DNA from: Schauerella fraxinea
GTDB lineage: Bacteria > Pseudomonadota > Gammaproteobacteria > Burkholderiales > Burkholderiaceae_B
Direction of reading: 5' to 3'
Assembly (NCBI GenBank): GCA_030849945.1
Contig: JAVDKK010000001.1
Location: forward strand, 868,001 to 932,000
DNA length: 64,000 nt
Shown here: in pieces, positions 51,380-60,938 of the stretch
How the letters are laid out: every line of letters starts with the position of its first letter
Numbering within the stretch: the first letter of the stretch is position 1
Made by a program: the position numbers and the translations under genes
The notes under the pieces: model-generated
Told to the model about the DNA's origin: nothing
What the model saw: only the letters and a program-made list of their open reading frames with translations
Database searches by the model: none

Positions 51380-53581
51380 TTAAAACGATGCGGTCACGGT
51401 TGCGTAGTACGCGCGGCCCGGTTCGTTGTAGGTGGCAGCGCCTGCTTCGGAACCGCCGCCTTCGCGATACAGCTTCTTGTCGAACAGATTGCTCACGCCC
51501 ACGCGAAACTGCAGGTTCTTATTGACCTTGTAGCCCGTGCTCAGTCCCACCAGTGCATAAGGGCTCACGCTTTGCAAACCATCTCCGGTGCTTTCGTTAC
51601 CCGTGCGCAAGTTGAGCGTGGGCGCTTCTTGCTCGCCAAAGTAGGTCACGTTGGCCTGGAACGACAACTGTTCGGTGTAGAACCAATCAAGTGTGGAGTT
51701 CACCGTGTACTTCGGAATAATGCTCAGCGGCTCGCCGTTGTCTTTGTTTTTCGACTGCAGCATGTAGGTGAAGTTGGTGTTCCAGTCGAGCGTATTGGTC
51801 AATGGCACAAACAAATTGCCTTCCAAACCCTCGACGACGGCCTTGCCGCTATTGGTCCATTGCAGTACGCGTGAGCCGTTGGGCAAGCGATAGAGAAAAT
51901 CGGTGCCCGCGACGATCTTGTTCTTGTAGTCGTTGCGGAAGTACGCCGCGCTGGTGCGCCACGTGCCGGTGTCGTATTCGAAACCGATTTCCTTGTTTAC
52001 GCTGATCTCGGGACGCAGATCGTTATTGCCGACGAGATAGCAGCCGTTCGAATTGGTTTGCGACGCCAGGCATCCATTGCCGCGGCTGTACAGCAAATAG
52101 TTTGGGTTGGACTGATAAAGGTTGGGCGCTTTATAGGCCCGTGCAATACCGCCCTTCAACGTCAGACGATCCGTGGCCTGGAATGAGCTGTTCAGGCTCG
52201 GGCTCCAGTTGGAGCCGAACTTGTCGCTGTGATCGAGTCGCACACCCGGCGTGAGAATGGTGCGGCTGCCCGCTTCCATATTGTTCTCGACGAAAAGTGC
52301 ATAGCTGTTCTGTTTGGTTTTCGATTCGCGATCGGCATAGCCGGTATTGCCGATCGAGCCGCTGCCGTAAGTTTGACGCGTGCCGCTGGGATCGTCCAAC
52401 GATTCGCGCAGGTACTCGGCGCCCACGGTGGCCACTTGCTTGACACCCAGCGTAAACGGCACGTTCACTTCGCCGGCCGTGCGCAGATTGCGCAACCGCG
52501 CCGTCGAGAATCCCATGTCGACCGGTGCACCTTCCGGTCCACCTGCCAGGCCTTCCTGCTGACGCGAATTGCGCGTGTAGTCGTAGCCGATCGACGCGCG
52601 CGATGTGCCCCAGCTGTAATCGCCGCGATGGGTCAGGCCCAGCGTCTCGCGATACATGCGATTGGTTTCCGTACCGTAGAGGCTGTCGGAAAACGCACTA
52701 TTGACGTTGTTCATCGTGTCGCCGGCGTAATCGTTGCCCTGGCGGCTATACCCAAAGTCGAAATCGAGCGCATTGCGCGCATCGGCTTGCCACGAAAACG
52801 TCGAACGAAAATCCTTGTTCGTCACGCCTTCACGACCGGAGGTCGACACGACGCCATCGGCGCCTTCATCGGCGCGCCCGGCATTGATATCGCGCGCATC
52901 GGCGTTGGTCTTGTTGTAGTTGCCGGAGAGGCGGAAGCTCACAGTATCCGACAGCGGCCCGCTCAAGCGAATGCCGACGCGATTGGTATTGCCCTCGTCG
53001 GTATTCTCGGGTTGATTCAGGTAATACGTCATCGATCCCGACAGTTTGTCGGTCGGGCGCTTGGTGATGATATTGACCACGCCACCCATGGCGCCGGAAC
53101 CATAACGCGCGGCCGCCGGCCCGCGAATGACGTCGATGCGTTCGACTTCTTCGGCAGGCACCCAATTGGTATCGCCACGCGTATCGCGGTCGCCATCCCA
53201 GCCGTAACGCACGGCGTTGCGTGAGCTCACCGGCTTGCCGTCGACCAGGATCAAGGTGTTTTCCGGACCCATGCCGCGAATATCGATCTGACGATTATTG
53301 CCGCGCGCGCCGCTGGCACTGTTGCCCGTCAGATTCACGCCTGGCGCACGGCGAATGATGTCCGACAGATCGTTGGTAGGCGGCCGGCGTTCGATTTCCG
53401 CCGCGGTGATGGTGGAGGCGCCCAACGATTCCTTGATCTCGTCCTCAGCCGTGCCCAGCACCTGCACGGTGTCCATTTCCTGCACTGCGGATGGCGGCAG
53501 CACCTGGGCCATTGCGGCCCCCGATGTGACGAAGAACACCGCCGCACTGGCGTAACGGAGGGTGAAAAGGGGCGGGCGCAT
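51380..53581 (-). CDS. bfeA: TonB-dependent catecholate siderophore receptor (BfeA/FepA/PfeA-like)
   Basis: 733 residues. The signal peptide ends around AMAQ, then a TonB box region (EMDTVQVLG). The plug has STITAAEIERRPPTNDLSDI, RRAPGVNLTGNSASGARGNN, RQIDIRGMGPENTLILVDGK and RYGSGAMGGVVNIITKRPTD, all FepA/BfeA-class marks. The barrel ends YYATVTASF. It imports ferric enterobactin-like catecholates with TonB energy. A Fur box lies 27 bp upstream and an AraC gene is divergent, as at Bordetella bfeA/bfeR. Confidence 0.88.
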   Translation of the reverse strand: MRPPLFTLRYASAAVFFVTSGAAMAQVLPPSAVQEMDTVQVLGTAEDEIKESLGASTITAAEIERRPPTNDLSDIIRRAPGVNLTGNSASGARGNNRQIDIRGMGPENTLILVDGKPVSSRNAVRYGWDGDRDTRGDTNWVPAEEVERIDVIRGPAAARYGSGAMGGVVNIITKRPTDKLSGSMTYYLNQPENTDEGNTNRVGIRLSGPLSDTVSFRLSGNYNKTNADARDINAGRADEGADGVVSTSGREGVTNKDFRSTFSWQADARNALDFDFGYSRQGNDYAGDTMNNVNSAFSDSLYGTETNRMYRETLGLTHRGDYSWGTSRASIGYDYTRNSRQQEGLAGGPEGAPVDMGFSTARLRNLRTAGEVNVPFTLGVKQVATVGAEYLRESLDDPSGTRQTYGSGSIGNTGYADRESKTKQNSYALFVENNMEAGSRTILTPGVRLDHSDKFGSNWSPSLNSSFQATDRLTLKGGIARAYKAPNLYQSNPNYLLYSRGNGCLASQTNSNGCYLVGNNDLRPEISVNKEIGFEYDTGTWRTSAAYFRNDYKNKIVAGTDFLYRLPNGSRVLQWTNSGKAVVEGLEGNLFVPLTNTLDWNTNFTYMLQSKNKDNGEPLSIIPKYTVNSTLDWFYTEQLSFQANVTYFGEQEAPTLNLRTGNESTGDGLQSVSPYALVGLSTGYKVNKNLQFRVGVSNLFDKKLYREGGGSEAGAATYNEPGRAYYATVTASF

Positions 53582-53608
53582 CCTGATTTCCTTAGAGAAT
53601 TTCTAATT

Positions 53609-53627
53609 AAGAATGATTGTTATTGTT
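53609..53627. promoter_or_regulatory. Fur box upstream of the catecholate receptor
   Basis: On the minus strand AACAATAACAATCATTCTT matches the 19-bp E. coli Fur consensus at 13 of 19 positions by my alignment. It is in an AT-rich stretch between the receptor start (53581) and the divergent AraC gene, so iron should repress the receptor and possibly the regulator. Confidence 0.75.
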
Positions 53628-53726
53628 TTTTAGCGATGGCATTATGTCAGGACTCGTTCAGGAAAGGCTTTGTGCAAACACCTGTTCGCTTTGCGAAATC
53701 GCCGAGTCATCCGGCCCTCAATCCGG

Positions 53727-54782
53727 ATGCAAATTCGGCCTCTATTGCCATCCTTTTTGCCTATGTCGTCTTTGTCTGGCGTGACCGCGCCTTATGCGGG
53801 CCACACGGTGCGGTTCCATTCAGGTCATACCACCGCGCAGTACTACGTTCGCGCGCCGTTGGGTGTGGAGCCAACCCTGGATGGATTGTTCGACGCCACC
53901 GAGTTGGCGGCAGGGCTGCGTCTGTTGCGTGTGGACTTGAAGGACGTGCGCGGTGTGAATGTGCATGGCACGCTCGAGCCAGGGTTGCGCATCGCACTGG
54001 TGATCGGCGGCAAATCCGATGTGAGCTATGGCGATCGCCGACTGGTGCTGGATCCCGCGCAGGATCAGGCCGCCCGCGGATCGATCGTGTCGCTCAAGCG
54101 CCGTGAATCGTTTTTCAGACAATCCCGGCGCGGCGAGCGCGAACGCACCGCTGCGCTGACCTTAAGCACCACATGGCTGCAAAGCCGTTTGGGTATCGAC
54201 TTTACCGACCACGCTTTTTTTGCGCGCCATCTTGCCGCTCGCATGTGGACACCCTCTCAACAAGCGGTGACGCTGGTCGAACAGATGCTGCGCCCACCGG
54301 AACTCACGCCGGCATTGTGGCGGCTCTATCTCGAGTCGCGCGCGCTTGATGTGATCGTCGAAGCGCTGGGCTGCCTCGAACCGCAAACGGCGAAACGCCT
54401 TGCGGACCCCCAGGCGTGGCAACTCGTGCGGGGCACATCGCCCACCGCATCGCTGCGCGAGCGGGACCGCATGCGGATGTGCGAAGTGCGCGACCTTCTT
54501 GATAGCGTGGAAGCGGAGTCGCTCTCGTTGCACGACATCGCGCAACGCGCGTGCGTAAGCGTGAATACGCTGCAGCGTCATTTCCGCGCCACGTGGGGCA
54601 AGACGGTCGTGAACTACTTGCGCGACGCGCGGCTGATGCGGGCGCGCGTGGCGTTGGAACGCGACGGCGCCACGGTGGGTGAGGCCGCTGACATCGCCGG
54701 CTACACGAGCGCCGCCAATTTCGCGACGGCGTTCAAGCGCTGTTTCGACATCTCGCCGGGGCAAGTGCGCTCGCGGCGGTGA
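53727..54782 (+). CDS. AraC-family regulator of the catecholate receptor (BfeR/PchR-like)
   Basis: About 351 residues. The start is uncertain: ATG 53727 and ATG 53763 lack ribosome sites, while TTG 53670 follows AGGAAAGG but adds an atypical leader. The C-terminal part holds two AraC helix-turn-helix units: SLHDIAQRACVSVNTLQRHF and VGEAADIAGYTSAANFATAF, ending FDISPGQVRSRR. The N-terminal domain resembles PchR/AlcR types that sense ferric siderophores. It is divergent from the receptor with a Fur box between them. Confidence 0.88.
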   Translation: MQIRPLLPSFLPMSSLSGVTAPYAGHTVRFHSGHTTAQYYVRAPLGVEPTLDGLFDATELAAGLRLLRVDLKDVRGVNVHGTLEPGLRIALVIGGKSDVSYGDRRLVLDPAQDQAARGSIVSLKRRESFFRQSRRGERERTAALTLSTTWLQSRLGIDFTDHAFFARHLAARMWTPSQQAVTLVEQMLRPPELTPALWRLYLESRALDVIVEALGCLEPQTAKRLADPQAWQLVRGTSPTASLRERDRMRMCEVRDLLDSVEAESLSLHDIAQRACVSVNTLQRHFRATWGKTVVNYLRDARLMRARVALERDGATVGEAADIAGYTSAANFATAFKRCFDISPGQVRSRR

Positions 54783-54939
54783 CGGCACGTTTTCGAACGC
54801 TCGCGGTGTTCGCGATTGAATAGCCAGCGACGCGGATAAGGCGATAGGGGTAAGGCAATATGGTGCAAGACGATCGTGCGCGGCGCGCACCGCGCACGAT
54901 GTCGATGAGAACCTACGTAAGCGCTCTCATGTCCAAACA

Positions 54940-55923
54940 TCAATCCACCGTCGCGCCCGACAGCTTGACCACCTCGGCCCAGCGTTTCACGTCGGCCTCG
55001 TGCACTTTCTTAAAGGCTTCCGGACTGGGATCCGCGGCGGGGGCGATACCTTGCGTATCGGTGAGCCACGATTTGAATTCCGGCGTTTGAATGATGCGCA
55101 CCACTTCGGCACTCATCTTCTTCTGAATCGCTTCAGGCAACTTCGCGGGCCCCATCAAGCCATACCACGTGCTGCTTTCATAACCGGCCAAGCCGCAGCC
55201 ATCGGCGATCGTCGGCACGCCGGGCAGGGCGGGAATCGGTTTCGACACGGTGACGCCCAAGGCGCGCACCTTGCCGCCTTTGACGGCGGCGATGCTGGGT
55301 GCGGACTGGTTGAACATGAAGTCGACTTCACCGGCGAGCAGTGCAGTCATGGCGGGACCTTGGCCGCGATAAGGCACATGCACGATTTCCAGTTTGCCCA
55401 TGTTTCCGAACAGGGCGCCGGCCAAGTGGCCTGATGCACCGTTGCCCGTGGAAGCGTAATTCAGCTTGCCGGGATTCTTGCGTGCAATGGCCATCAGGTC
55501 CTGGCACGACTTCACATCGGGATACTTGTCGCTATTTACGAGCAACACATTGGGCACGTCACCCAGCAGGGCGATGTGCGTGAAGTCGCGTTGCACGTCG
55601 AACGGCAGGCTCTTGTAAAGCGCCGCGTTGATGGCGTGCGTGCCGGCCGTGGCAAACAGGAAGGTATAGCCGTCGGGGGCGGCGCGAGCCACGATGTCGG
55701 AGGCGACGTTGCCGCCGGCGCCGGTGCGGTTGTCCGACACGATCGGCACATTCCAGGCTGCGGTGAGCTCCTGGCCAAGCTTACGCGTGTAGATATCGGT
55801 GCCGGCGCCACCGGGGAAGCCTCCGACGATGGTGATGGCACGGGTAGGCCAGGCGGCCTCTTCGGCGACGGCAGGCGCGTTGACGGCAAGCGCGACGGCA
55901 GCGGCAAGTACTAAACGCAACAT
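54940..55923 (-). CDS. Bug-family substrate-binding protein
   Basis: 327 residues from ATG 55923, with AAGGGGAA upstream; the longer ORF to 56031 lacks a better start. Signal peptide MLRLVLAAAVALAVNAPAVA, then EEAAWPTRAITIVGGFPGGA (the loop has GGFPGGAG), VSDNRTGAGGNVASDIVARA, PDGYTFLFAT and HVPYRGQGPAMTALLAGEVD. It stands alone on this strand, with no enzyme or membrane partner near it, so the ligand is unknown. The 157-bp gap to the AraC gene downstream is empty. Confidence 0.92.
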   Translation of the reverse strand: MLRLVLAAAVALAVNAPAVAEEAAWPTRAITIVGGFPGGAGTDIYTRKLGQELTAAWNVPIVSDNRTGAGGNVASDIVARAAPDGYTFLFATAGTHAINAALYKSLPFDVQRDFTHIALLGDVPNVLLVNSDKYPDVKSCQDLMAIARKNPGKLNYASTGNGASGHLAGALFGNMGKLEIVHVPYRGQGPAMTALLAGEVDFMFNQSAPSIAAVKGGKVRALGVTVSKPIPALPGVPTIADGCGLAGYESSTWYGLMGPAKLPEAIQKKMSAEVVRIIQTPEFKSWLTDTQGIAPAADPSPEAFKKVHEADVKRWAEVVKLSGATVD

Positions 55924-56031
55924 GATTGGGTTCCCCTTGTTGTTGTGCGTAAAGATGGCTGAACCTCCAGAAAATCGGAGGGCGCGTTGCACATGTTTGG
56001 ACCGTCGCTTTAATAGCCGGGGCCCCGGCAA

Positions 56032-56470
56032 ACATGCGCAGGCTAGATGTCACAAATTAATTATGCCGTGAATACGTGCCTGTATACAGCTCCGAAGCAT
56101 GCTCGTTTTCCCCAGTCAATGGCGTGGAGCCGAGTTCGTCTGCACTACTGACCCGCATTTATAAGATTCGCCCCACTATCGAAAAAGTAAGTGCTCACTC
56201 TCAATCCTGAGTCACAGCGACTAGAGCTTCACTGCGGCGGTTGACTGCTTGTTGCACAGGTGCAGCGTACTTCCCGCTAGAGACATCCTTGAGCAGTCAT
56301 CCCAACGCCCTAGTGCGTGGTACGTATTCTTTTGGATTGGAGGGTGGCTTATCTTTGAACGGAGTGCAGCCAATCTTTCTGCTTTGTAACGAGTGATACC
56401 CCTCGCAAGCATTTGGTATTTCGGGTGCGCCGCTCGCTACGCTTTGGGCTCGAACAATAGGGAGAAGTCC
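56032..56470. other. Non-coding stretch with lower GC
   Basis: About 440 bp upstream of a possible small gene. I see no gene with family features; short frames on both strands (for example 56221-56412 minus) lack support. A 10-bp palindrome CTGTATACAG lies at 56080-56089. Base composition is less GC-rich than the flanks, so this may be recently acquired or degenerate DNA. Confidence 0.4.
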
Positions 56471-56746
56471 TTGTCCACCACCGCAGCATCATCGAATTCC
56501 TGTCCTACGCCGTCCAAGCGATCGTCCGGCTGGTTGCGGGTTGTCGTGGTCGTCGCTACCGTTATCGGGCTCTACGCCGTCGACGGGCCTTCCAAGAAGG
56601 GGCAAGTCAGTGCGAGCGATGCCGTTACGAATCCGGAAAAGCCAATGACCGACACTGCAAAGGTATCGGGATTAGGATCGAACGGTGCATCTGGACTTGG
56701 CGTAAGCGGTGTAGTCGGACTGAGCGGTTCGGGTGCGCGCAAGTAA
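56471..56746 (+). CDS. Hypothetical small membrane-anchored protein
   Basis: If real, 91 residues from TTG 56471, supported by GGGAGAAG 5-6 nt upstream; the open frame itself starts at 56393. A Ser/Thr-rich head is followed by one hydrophobic helix (GWLRVVVVVATVIGLYAVDG) and then a Gly/Ser-rich tail (KVSGLGSNGASGLGVSGVVG). I recognise no family. The tail is low-complexity, and codon usage is not clearly that of a conserved gene. It lies about 110 bp upstream of the CTTAAG box of the ABC transporter operon. Confidence 0.35.
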   Translation: MSTTAASSNSCPTPSKRSSGWLRVVVVVATVIGLYAVDGPSKKGQVSASDAVTNPEKPMTDTAKVSGLGSNGASGLGVSGVVGLSGSGARK

Positions 56747-56854
56747 TAGCCTGTGCCCAGCCACTCAAAACATGCGTCAGCCCCTGCGGTCATGAGCGCT
56801 CCTGAGTCGCTCTCGGATGTGTCCTGAGTCCCGGGCTCAGCAGGTTTCTCTTCC

Positions 56855-56871
56855 CTTAAGTCTCTCTTAAG
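56855..56871 (+). promoter_or_regulatory. PmrA/QseB-type response-regulator box upstream of the ABC transporter operon
   Basis: CTTAAG-TCTCT-CTTAAG, a perfect direct repeat with 11-bp period, exactly the CTTAAG-N5-CTTAAG form known for PmrA and QseB sites. It is 51 bp before the transporter ATG. The same element, with one change, precedes degP at 60939, and the response regulator is encoded in this operon. Confidence 0.8.
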
Positions 56872-56922
56872 TCGGCAGGCGAAGAATCGGTCGAATCTTG
56901 AATCGATCGACAGGCTGCCGCA

Positions 56923-58797
56923 ATGACTTCCCCCAAAGCTCCTCAGGCACTGACCACCTGGCAATTGATCCGGCCATTTTGGGTCTCGGACGAGCGTTGG
57001 GCGGCGCGCGGATTGATCGCTGCGATCATCGCGATGAATCTGACCATCGTGTATATCAACGTACGGTTGAACGCGTGGAACGCCGGTTTCTATAACGCAC
57101 TGGAAGGCAAGCAGGTCGAGGCCTTTGGCGGTCTGCTGTGGACATTCACGTGGCTGGCTTTCAGCTTCATTATCCTGGCGGTATATAGCCTTTATTTGCG
57201 GCAGGCATTAGGGTTTCGCTGGCGGCAGTGGATGACGCGCCGGTATATCCACGAATGGCTGGGCGACCATGCGTTCTATCGCATCGAGCGCGATGGCTCG
57301 GCCGATAACCCCGATCAGCGCATCGCGGACGATTTGCAAGGGCTGGCGACGACGACGTTGTCGCTTTTTCTCGATTTGATTTCCACGGTCGTGACGTTGG
57401 TGTCGTTCATGTCGATTTTGTGGACGCTCGGCGGTGCGGCCAGCATCGTGCTGGCCACTCATCAGATCGATATCCCCGGGTATATGGTGTGGGCAGCGAT
57501 GGTGTACGCGTTGGTGGGATCGGTATTGATCAAGCGGTTCGGCGCGCCGCTGGTGGCGATCAATTATCGTCAACAGCAGGTGGAGGCTGACTTTCGCTTT
57601 GGCTTGATTCGCGTGCGTGAAAATGCCGAGCAAATCGCGCTGTATGGCGGCGCGCACGCCGAAGGGTCGGATGCGGGTAGGCGGTTCGGCCATATTCGCG
57701 ATAATTGGCGGCGCATTATGTCGCTGACCAAACGGCTCACCTTCATGACGTCGATGTACTCGCAAGCGGCCATCATCCTGCCGTTGGCGCTGGCCACGCC
57801 GCATTACTTTGCCGGTGCCTATTCGTTTGGCGTGTTGATTCAGGTGGCGCGGGCGTTCGGCACGGTGAGCGATTCTCTTTCGTGGTTCATCCTCAATTAC
57901 GCGACCTTGGCTGAGTGGCGCGCGACGGTCAATCGGTTGCGCGAGTTCAAGCTGGCATTGGCGCGCGGCGAACACGGCGAACACGGTGAACCGTCGCCGC
58001 AACCGTCGGGCCCTTCGCGAGTCGAGTCCGCGCCCACACCCTTGTTTGTGCCGACCCCCATGCATGCCTCCGGCCAGACGTCATCGGCATCCCTTTCATC
58101 CGCGGCGCCATCATCCGTTGCGCATCCCCCGCCGCGCGCGTTGCTGCGCACGCAATCGCTTCATCTGCAGCGCCCCGATGGCTCACCGCTTGTGGCAATC
58201 CCCGACTTTCGCGTCATGCCAGGCGAACGCTGGCTGATCAAGGGCGCGTCCGGGATCGGCAAAAGTACGCTGCTTCGCGCTGTCGCCGGTCTGTGGCCCT
58301 ATCGCACGGGCGCGGTCGTCGTGGCGGAAAATATGCGCATGCTGTTTGTGCCGCAACAGAGCTATATGCCGATCGGCACCTTGAAGGCGGCGCTGTGCTA
58401 CCCCGATACGGTGGATCGTTTTGACGACGCATCCTGTGCAACCGTGCTCGAGCTATGTGGGTTGGGCGCGTTCATTTCCGAATTGCTGAAACCCGATCAT
58501 TGGGGCCGACGCCTGTCGCCCGGCGAGCAGCAGCGCGTGGGTTTTGCTCGCGTGCTATTGCAGCGGCCGCAAATGGCTTTCCTGGATGAGTCGACCAGTG
58601 CGCTGGACCTCGATACTGAGCGCCGGCTGTACCGTGTGCTGATCGAGCAACTGCCCAAGACGGCGATCATGAGCGTGGCGCATCGCGAATCGTTGGCCGA
58701 TTTTCACCCGCGCACGCTTACACTTAGGGCTGACGACGCCGCCACGATCAGGTCGGCGCCCGACGCGGGGTGGAACCATGCGCTTGTTGTTGGTTGA
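56923..58797 (+). CDS. SbmA/BacA-like ABC transporter, fused permease and ATPase
   Basis: 624 residues. An N-terminal SbmA/BacA-type membrane domain (about 10-340) has helices near 25-48, 70-92, 145-170, 185-205 and 275-310, with ALGFRWRQWMTRRYIHEWLG and NPDQRIADDLQGL typical of the YddA/BacA family. A Pro/Ser/Gly-rich linker (about 348-405) joins it to a complete ATPase: Walker A GASGIGKST (441-449), signature LSPGEQQRV (531-539), Walker B MAFLDE (551-556). Relatives transport peptides, bleomycin-like drugs or cobalamin, and BacA/SbmA also modulates antimicrobial peptide sensitivity. It heads the operon with the response regulator (20-bp overlap) and kinase behind a CTTAAG box. Confidence 0.9.
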   Translation: MTSPKAPQALTTWQLIRPFWVSDERWAARGLIAAIIAMNLTIVYINVRLNAWNAGFYNALEGKQVEAFGGLLWTFTWLAFSFIILAVYSLYLRQALGFRWRQWMTRRYIHEWLGDHAFYRIERDGSADNPDQRIADDLQGLATTTLSLFLDLISTVVTLVSFMSILWTLGGAASIVLATHQIDIPGYMVWAAMVYALVGSVLIKRFGAPLVAINYRQQQVEADFRFGLIRVRENAEQIALYGGAHAEGSDAGRRFGHIRDNWRRIMSLTKRLTFMTSMYSQAAIILPLALATPHYFAGAYSFGVLIQVARAFGTVSDSLSWFILNYATLAEWRATVNRLREFKLALARGEHGEHGEPSPQPSGPSRVESAPTPLFVPTPMHASGQTSSASLSSAAPSSVAHPPPRALLRTQSLHLQRPDGSPLVAIPDFRVMPGERWLIKGASGIGKSTLLRAVAGLWPYRTGAVVVAENMRMLFVPQQSYMPIGTLKAALCYPDTVDRFDDASCATVLELCGLGAFISELLKPDHWGRRLSPGEQQRVGFARVLLQRPQMAFLDESTSALDLDTERRLYRVLIEQLPKTAIMSVAHRESLADFHPRTLTLRADDAATIRSAPDAGWNHALVVG

Positions 58798-59434
58798 AGA
58801 TGATCAGATGGTGGGGCAGGCGGTTTGCGCCGGCTTGCGGCAAGACGGCTTCGCGATCGATTGGGTCACGGATGGCGAGCAGGCCACCACGGCCTTGCGC
58901 GTGGAGACCTTCGATCTGGTGCTGCTCGATTTGGGCTTGCCAGGCAAAAGCGGCATCGAGGTGCTGCGCAGTTTGCGCGCGCGTGGGGCGCAGCACCCCG
59001 TGATCATTCTGACGGCACGCGATGCGGTCGCCGATCGCATCGCGGGGTTGGACGCCGGCGCCGACGATTATGTGATCAAACCCTTCGACCTGGATGAGCT
59101 TGCGGCGCGCATCCGAGCGTTGACGCGCCGACGAGCGGGGCGCGCCGAGCCGGTGATCCAGTACGGCGCCATGACGCTCAATCCCGCCACACGCGAGGTG
59201 CGACTGGATGGGACGCCGGTGCATCTCTCTGGACGCGAGTTCGCGTTACTGCAAGCATTGCTGGACCGGCCGGGTGCGGTGTTGTCGCGAGCACAACTCG
59301 AAGAAAAACTTTACGGATGGGACGATAGCGTGGGCAGCAACGCAGTCGAAGTACACATTCACGCCCTGCGCAAGAAATTGGGCGTCGACTTGATCAAGAA
59401 CGTGCGCGGGGTCGGCTACCGCGTGCCGCAATGA
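58778..59434 (+). CDS. OmpR-family response regulator (QseB/PmrA-like)
   Basis: 218 residues. Receiver domain (1-115): acidic pocket Asp8-Asp9, phospho-acceptor Asp51 (LLDLGLPG), Thr79 and Lys101 (KPFDLDEL). The winged helix (about 125-218) ends SNAVEVHIHALRKKLG, NVRGVGYRVPQ. It starts inside the end of the ABC gene and overlaps the kinase by ATGA. It presumably binds the CTTAAG-N5-CTTAAG boxes upstream of its own operon and of degP. Confidence 0.92.
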   Translation: MRLLLVEDDQMVGQAVCAGLRQDGFAIDWVTDGEQATTALRVETFDLVLLDLGLPGKSGIEVLRSLRARGAQHPVIILTARDAVADRIAGLDAGADDYVIKPFDLDELAARIRALTRRRAGRAEPVIQYGAMTLNPATREVRLDGTPVHLSGREFALLQALLDRPGAVLSRAQLEEKLYGWDDSVGSNAVEVHIHALRKKLGVDLIKNVRGVGYRVPQ

Positions 59435-60783
59435 CGGTGCGGCCTGTGCGCGCGTTCAAGCCCTTTGGCACCACGTCGATCCGTCGCACCCTGTTGCTGT
59501 GGCTGGCACTGGGATTGTCGTGCGGCATCGTGCTCGCGGGTACGGCGCTCTATTTTCAGGCGCGCGCGGAAGCCGATGCCTTATTCGATTATCAGCTCAA
59601 GCAAATTTCCGCATCGCTGCCGCGTGAGGCCTTTGCGCCGATCGCGCCTGCGCGCCAGGGCGGTATCGCTGCCGGTGAAGATATCCTGATCCAGATCTGG
59701 GACAACAACGGCTCAGTGATTTATCGGTCGCATTCGCGCATGGCGTTGCCGCAGCGCGCCGAGCTTGGCTTTGCCAACGTGCCGCGAGACGACGGCATGT
59801 GGCGGATCTATGCCGCCCAGATCGGCAACACGGTGGTGCAGATCGGTCAGCCGCAAAGCGCCCGCCAGGCCGTGGCGGCGCAAATGGCCATCAAGACAGT
59901 TGCCCCCTTGCTGCTCTTCTTCCCGATCCTGGGTATCATCATCTGGATCGCCGTGGGACGTGGTTTGGCGCCTGTGCGCCGCGCGGCCGCCGAGGTTCAG
60001 GCGCGCGATGCCGATCAGCTCGAGGCCATTTCCGAGCGCGGATTGCCCACCGAGATTCAACCACTGATGCATGCGCTCAACGATCTGTTGGCCCGATTGC
60101 AGGATGCCATGCAAGCCCAGCGGGCATTCGTGGCGGATGCTGCGCATGAACTGCGTACGCCGTTGACGGCGCTGCGGTTGCAGGCGCAGGTGGCCGAACG
60201 CGCGCAGGCCCCGGAAGCGCGCGAGGCAGCCTTTGAACAACTGCGGCGCGGGATCGATCGCAGCAGTCACTTGCTGCAGCAGTTGCTGATCCTCGCCCGC
60301 CAGGAGCCGGGGGCGTCGGACGAGCATGCGGCGAGCATTGCCGTCGTTCCCATCGTGCAGGAGGCGATCGCCGATTTCGCGGCCGTGGCCGATGCGCAGG
60401 GAATCGATCTCGGTGTGATCGATCACACACCGGTATTCGTGCGCGGCAATGCCGCCGCGTTGCGCATCCTGTTGGGCACCTTGATCGACAACGCCCTGCA
60501 TTACACGCCGCGCGGGGGCGTGGTCGACATCTTCGTGCGTGAAGAAGCCGATGGCTGCGTCGTGGGCATCCAGGATGGCGGCCCCGGTATCGACGAGGCC
60601 GACCGTGCACGCGTGTTCGACCGCTTCTACCGTGCGCCCAGTGCTCATTTGCATCATGCCAATGGCAGCGGTCTGGGACTGACGATTGCGCAACGCATCG
60701 CAGATGCACATGGCGCGCGCATCGAGCTGTCCAATACCGAAAGCGGTTTGCTGGCGCAGGTGCGGCTGCCTCGAACGCTCTGA
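59431..60783 (+). CDS. Sensor histidine kinase (QseC/PmrB-like)
   Basis: 450 residues. Two membrane helices (about 19-41 and 155-175) flank a periplasmic sensor of about 110 residues. A HAMP-like region (about 176-228) is followed by HisKA with phospho-His239 in FVADAAHELRTPLTALRLQ, then HATPase with N-box LIDNALHYTPRGG (Asn354), QDGGPGIDEADR and NGSGLGLTIA. The loop shows no acidic metal-binding cluster that I can assign, so the signal is unknown. It overlaps the regulator gene by 4 nt. Confidence 0.93.
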   Translation: MTVRPVRAFKPFGTTSIRRTLLLWLALGLSCGIVLAGTALYFQARAEADALFDYQLKQISASLPREAFAPIAPARQGGIAAGEDILIQIWDNNGSVIYRSHSRMALPQRAELGFANVPRDDGMWRIYAAQIGNTVVQIGQPQSARQAVAAQMAIKTVAPLLLFFPILGIIIWIAVGRGLAPVRRAAAEVQARDADQLEAISERGLPTEIQPLMHALNDLLARLQDAMQAQRAFVADAAHELRTPLTALRLQAQVAERAQAPEAREAAFEQLRRGIDRSSHLLQQLLILARQEPGASDEHAASIAVVPIVQEAIADFAAVADAQGIDLGVIDHTPVFVRGNAAALRILLGTLIDNALHYTPRGGVVDIFVREEADGCVVGIQDGGPGIDEADRARVFDRFYRAPSAHLHHANGSGLGLTIAQRIADAHGARIELSNTESGLLAQVRLPRTL

Positions 60784-60938
60784 GCGCTCCAGCGCTCGGT
60801 ATCGAACGCAGACGGATGTGAACGCCGATGGACGATTGCGCGCAAGTTCGCCGTTGCAGGCGCATGCCTGAATGCCGTTCTCCCACCCGGCGCGCGCGGA
60901 CGAAATAATCGTTTGCGGCACACAAAAATTTTCGATCT

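Noticed and set aside
56080..56089. CTGTATACAG as a LexA box
   Set aside because: It lacks the CTGT-N8-ACAG spacing and has no SOS gene beside it.
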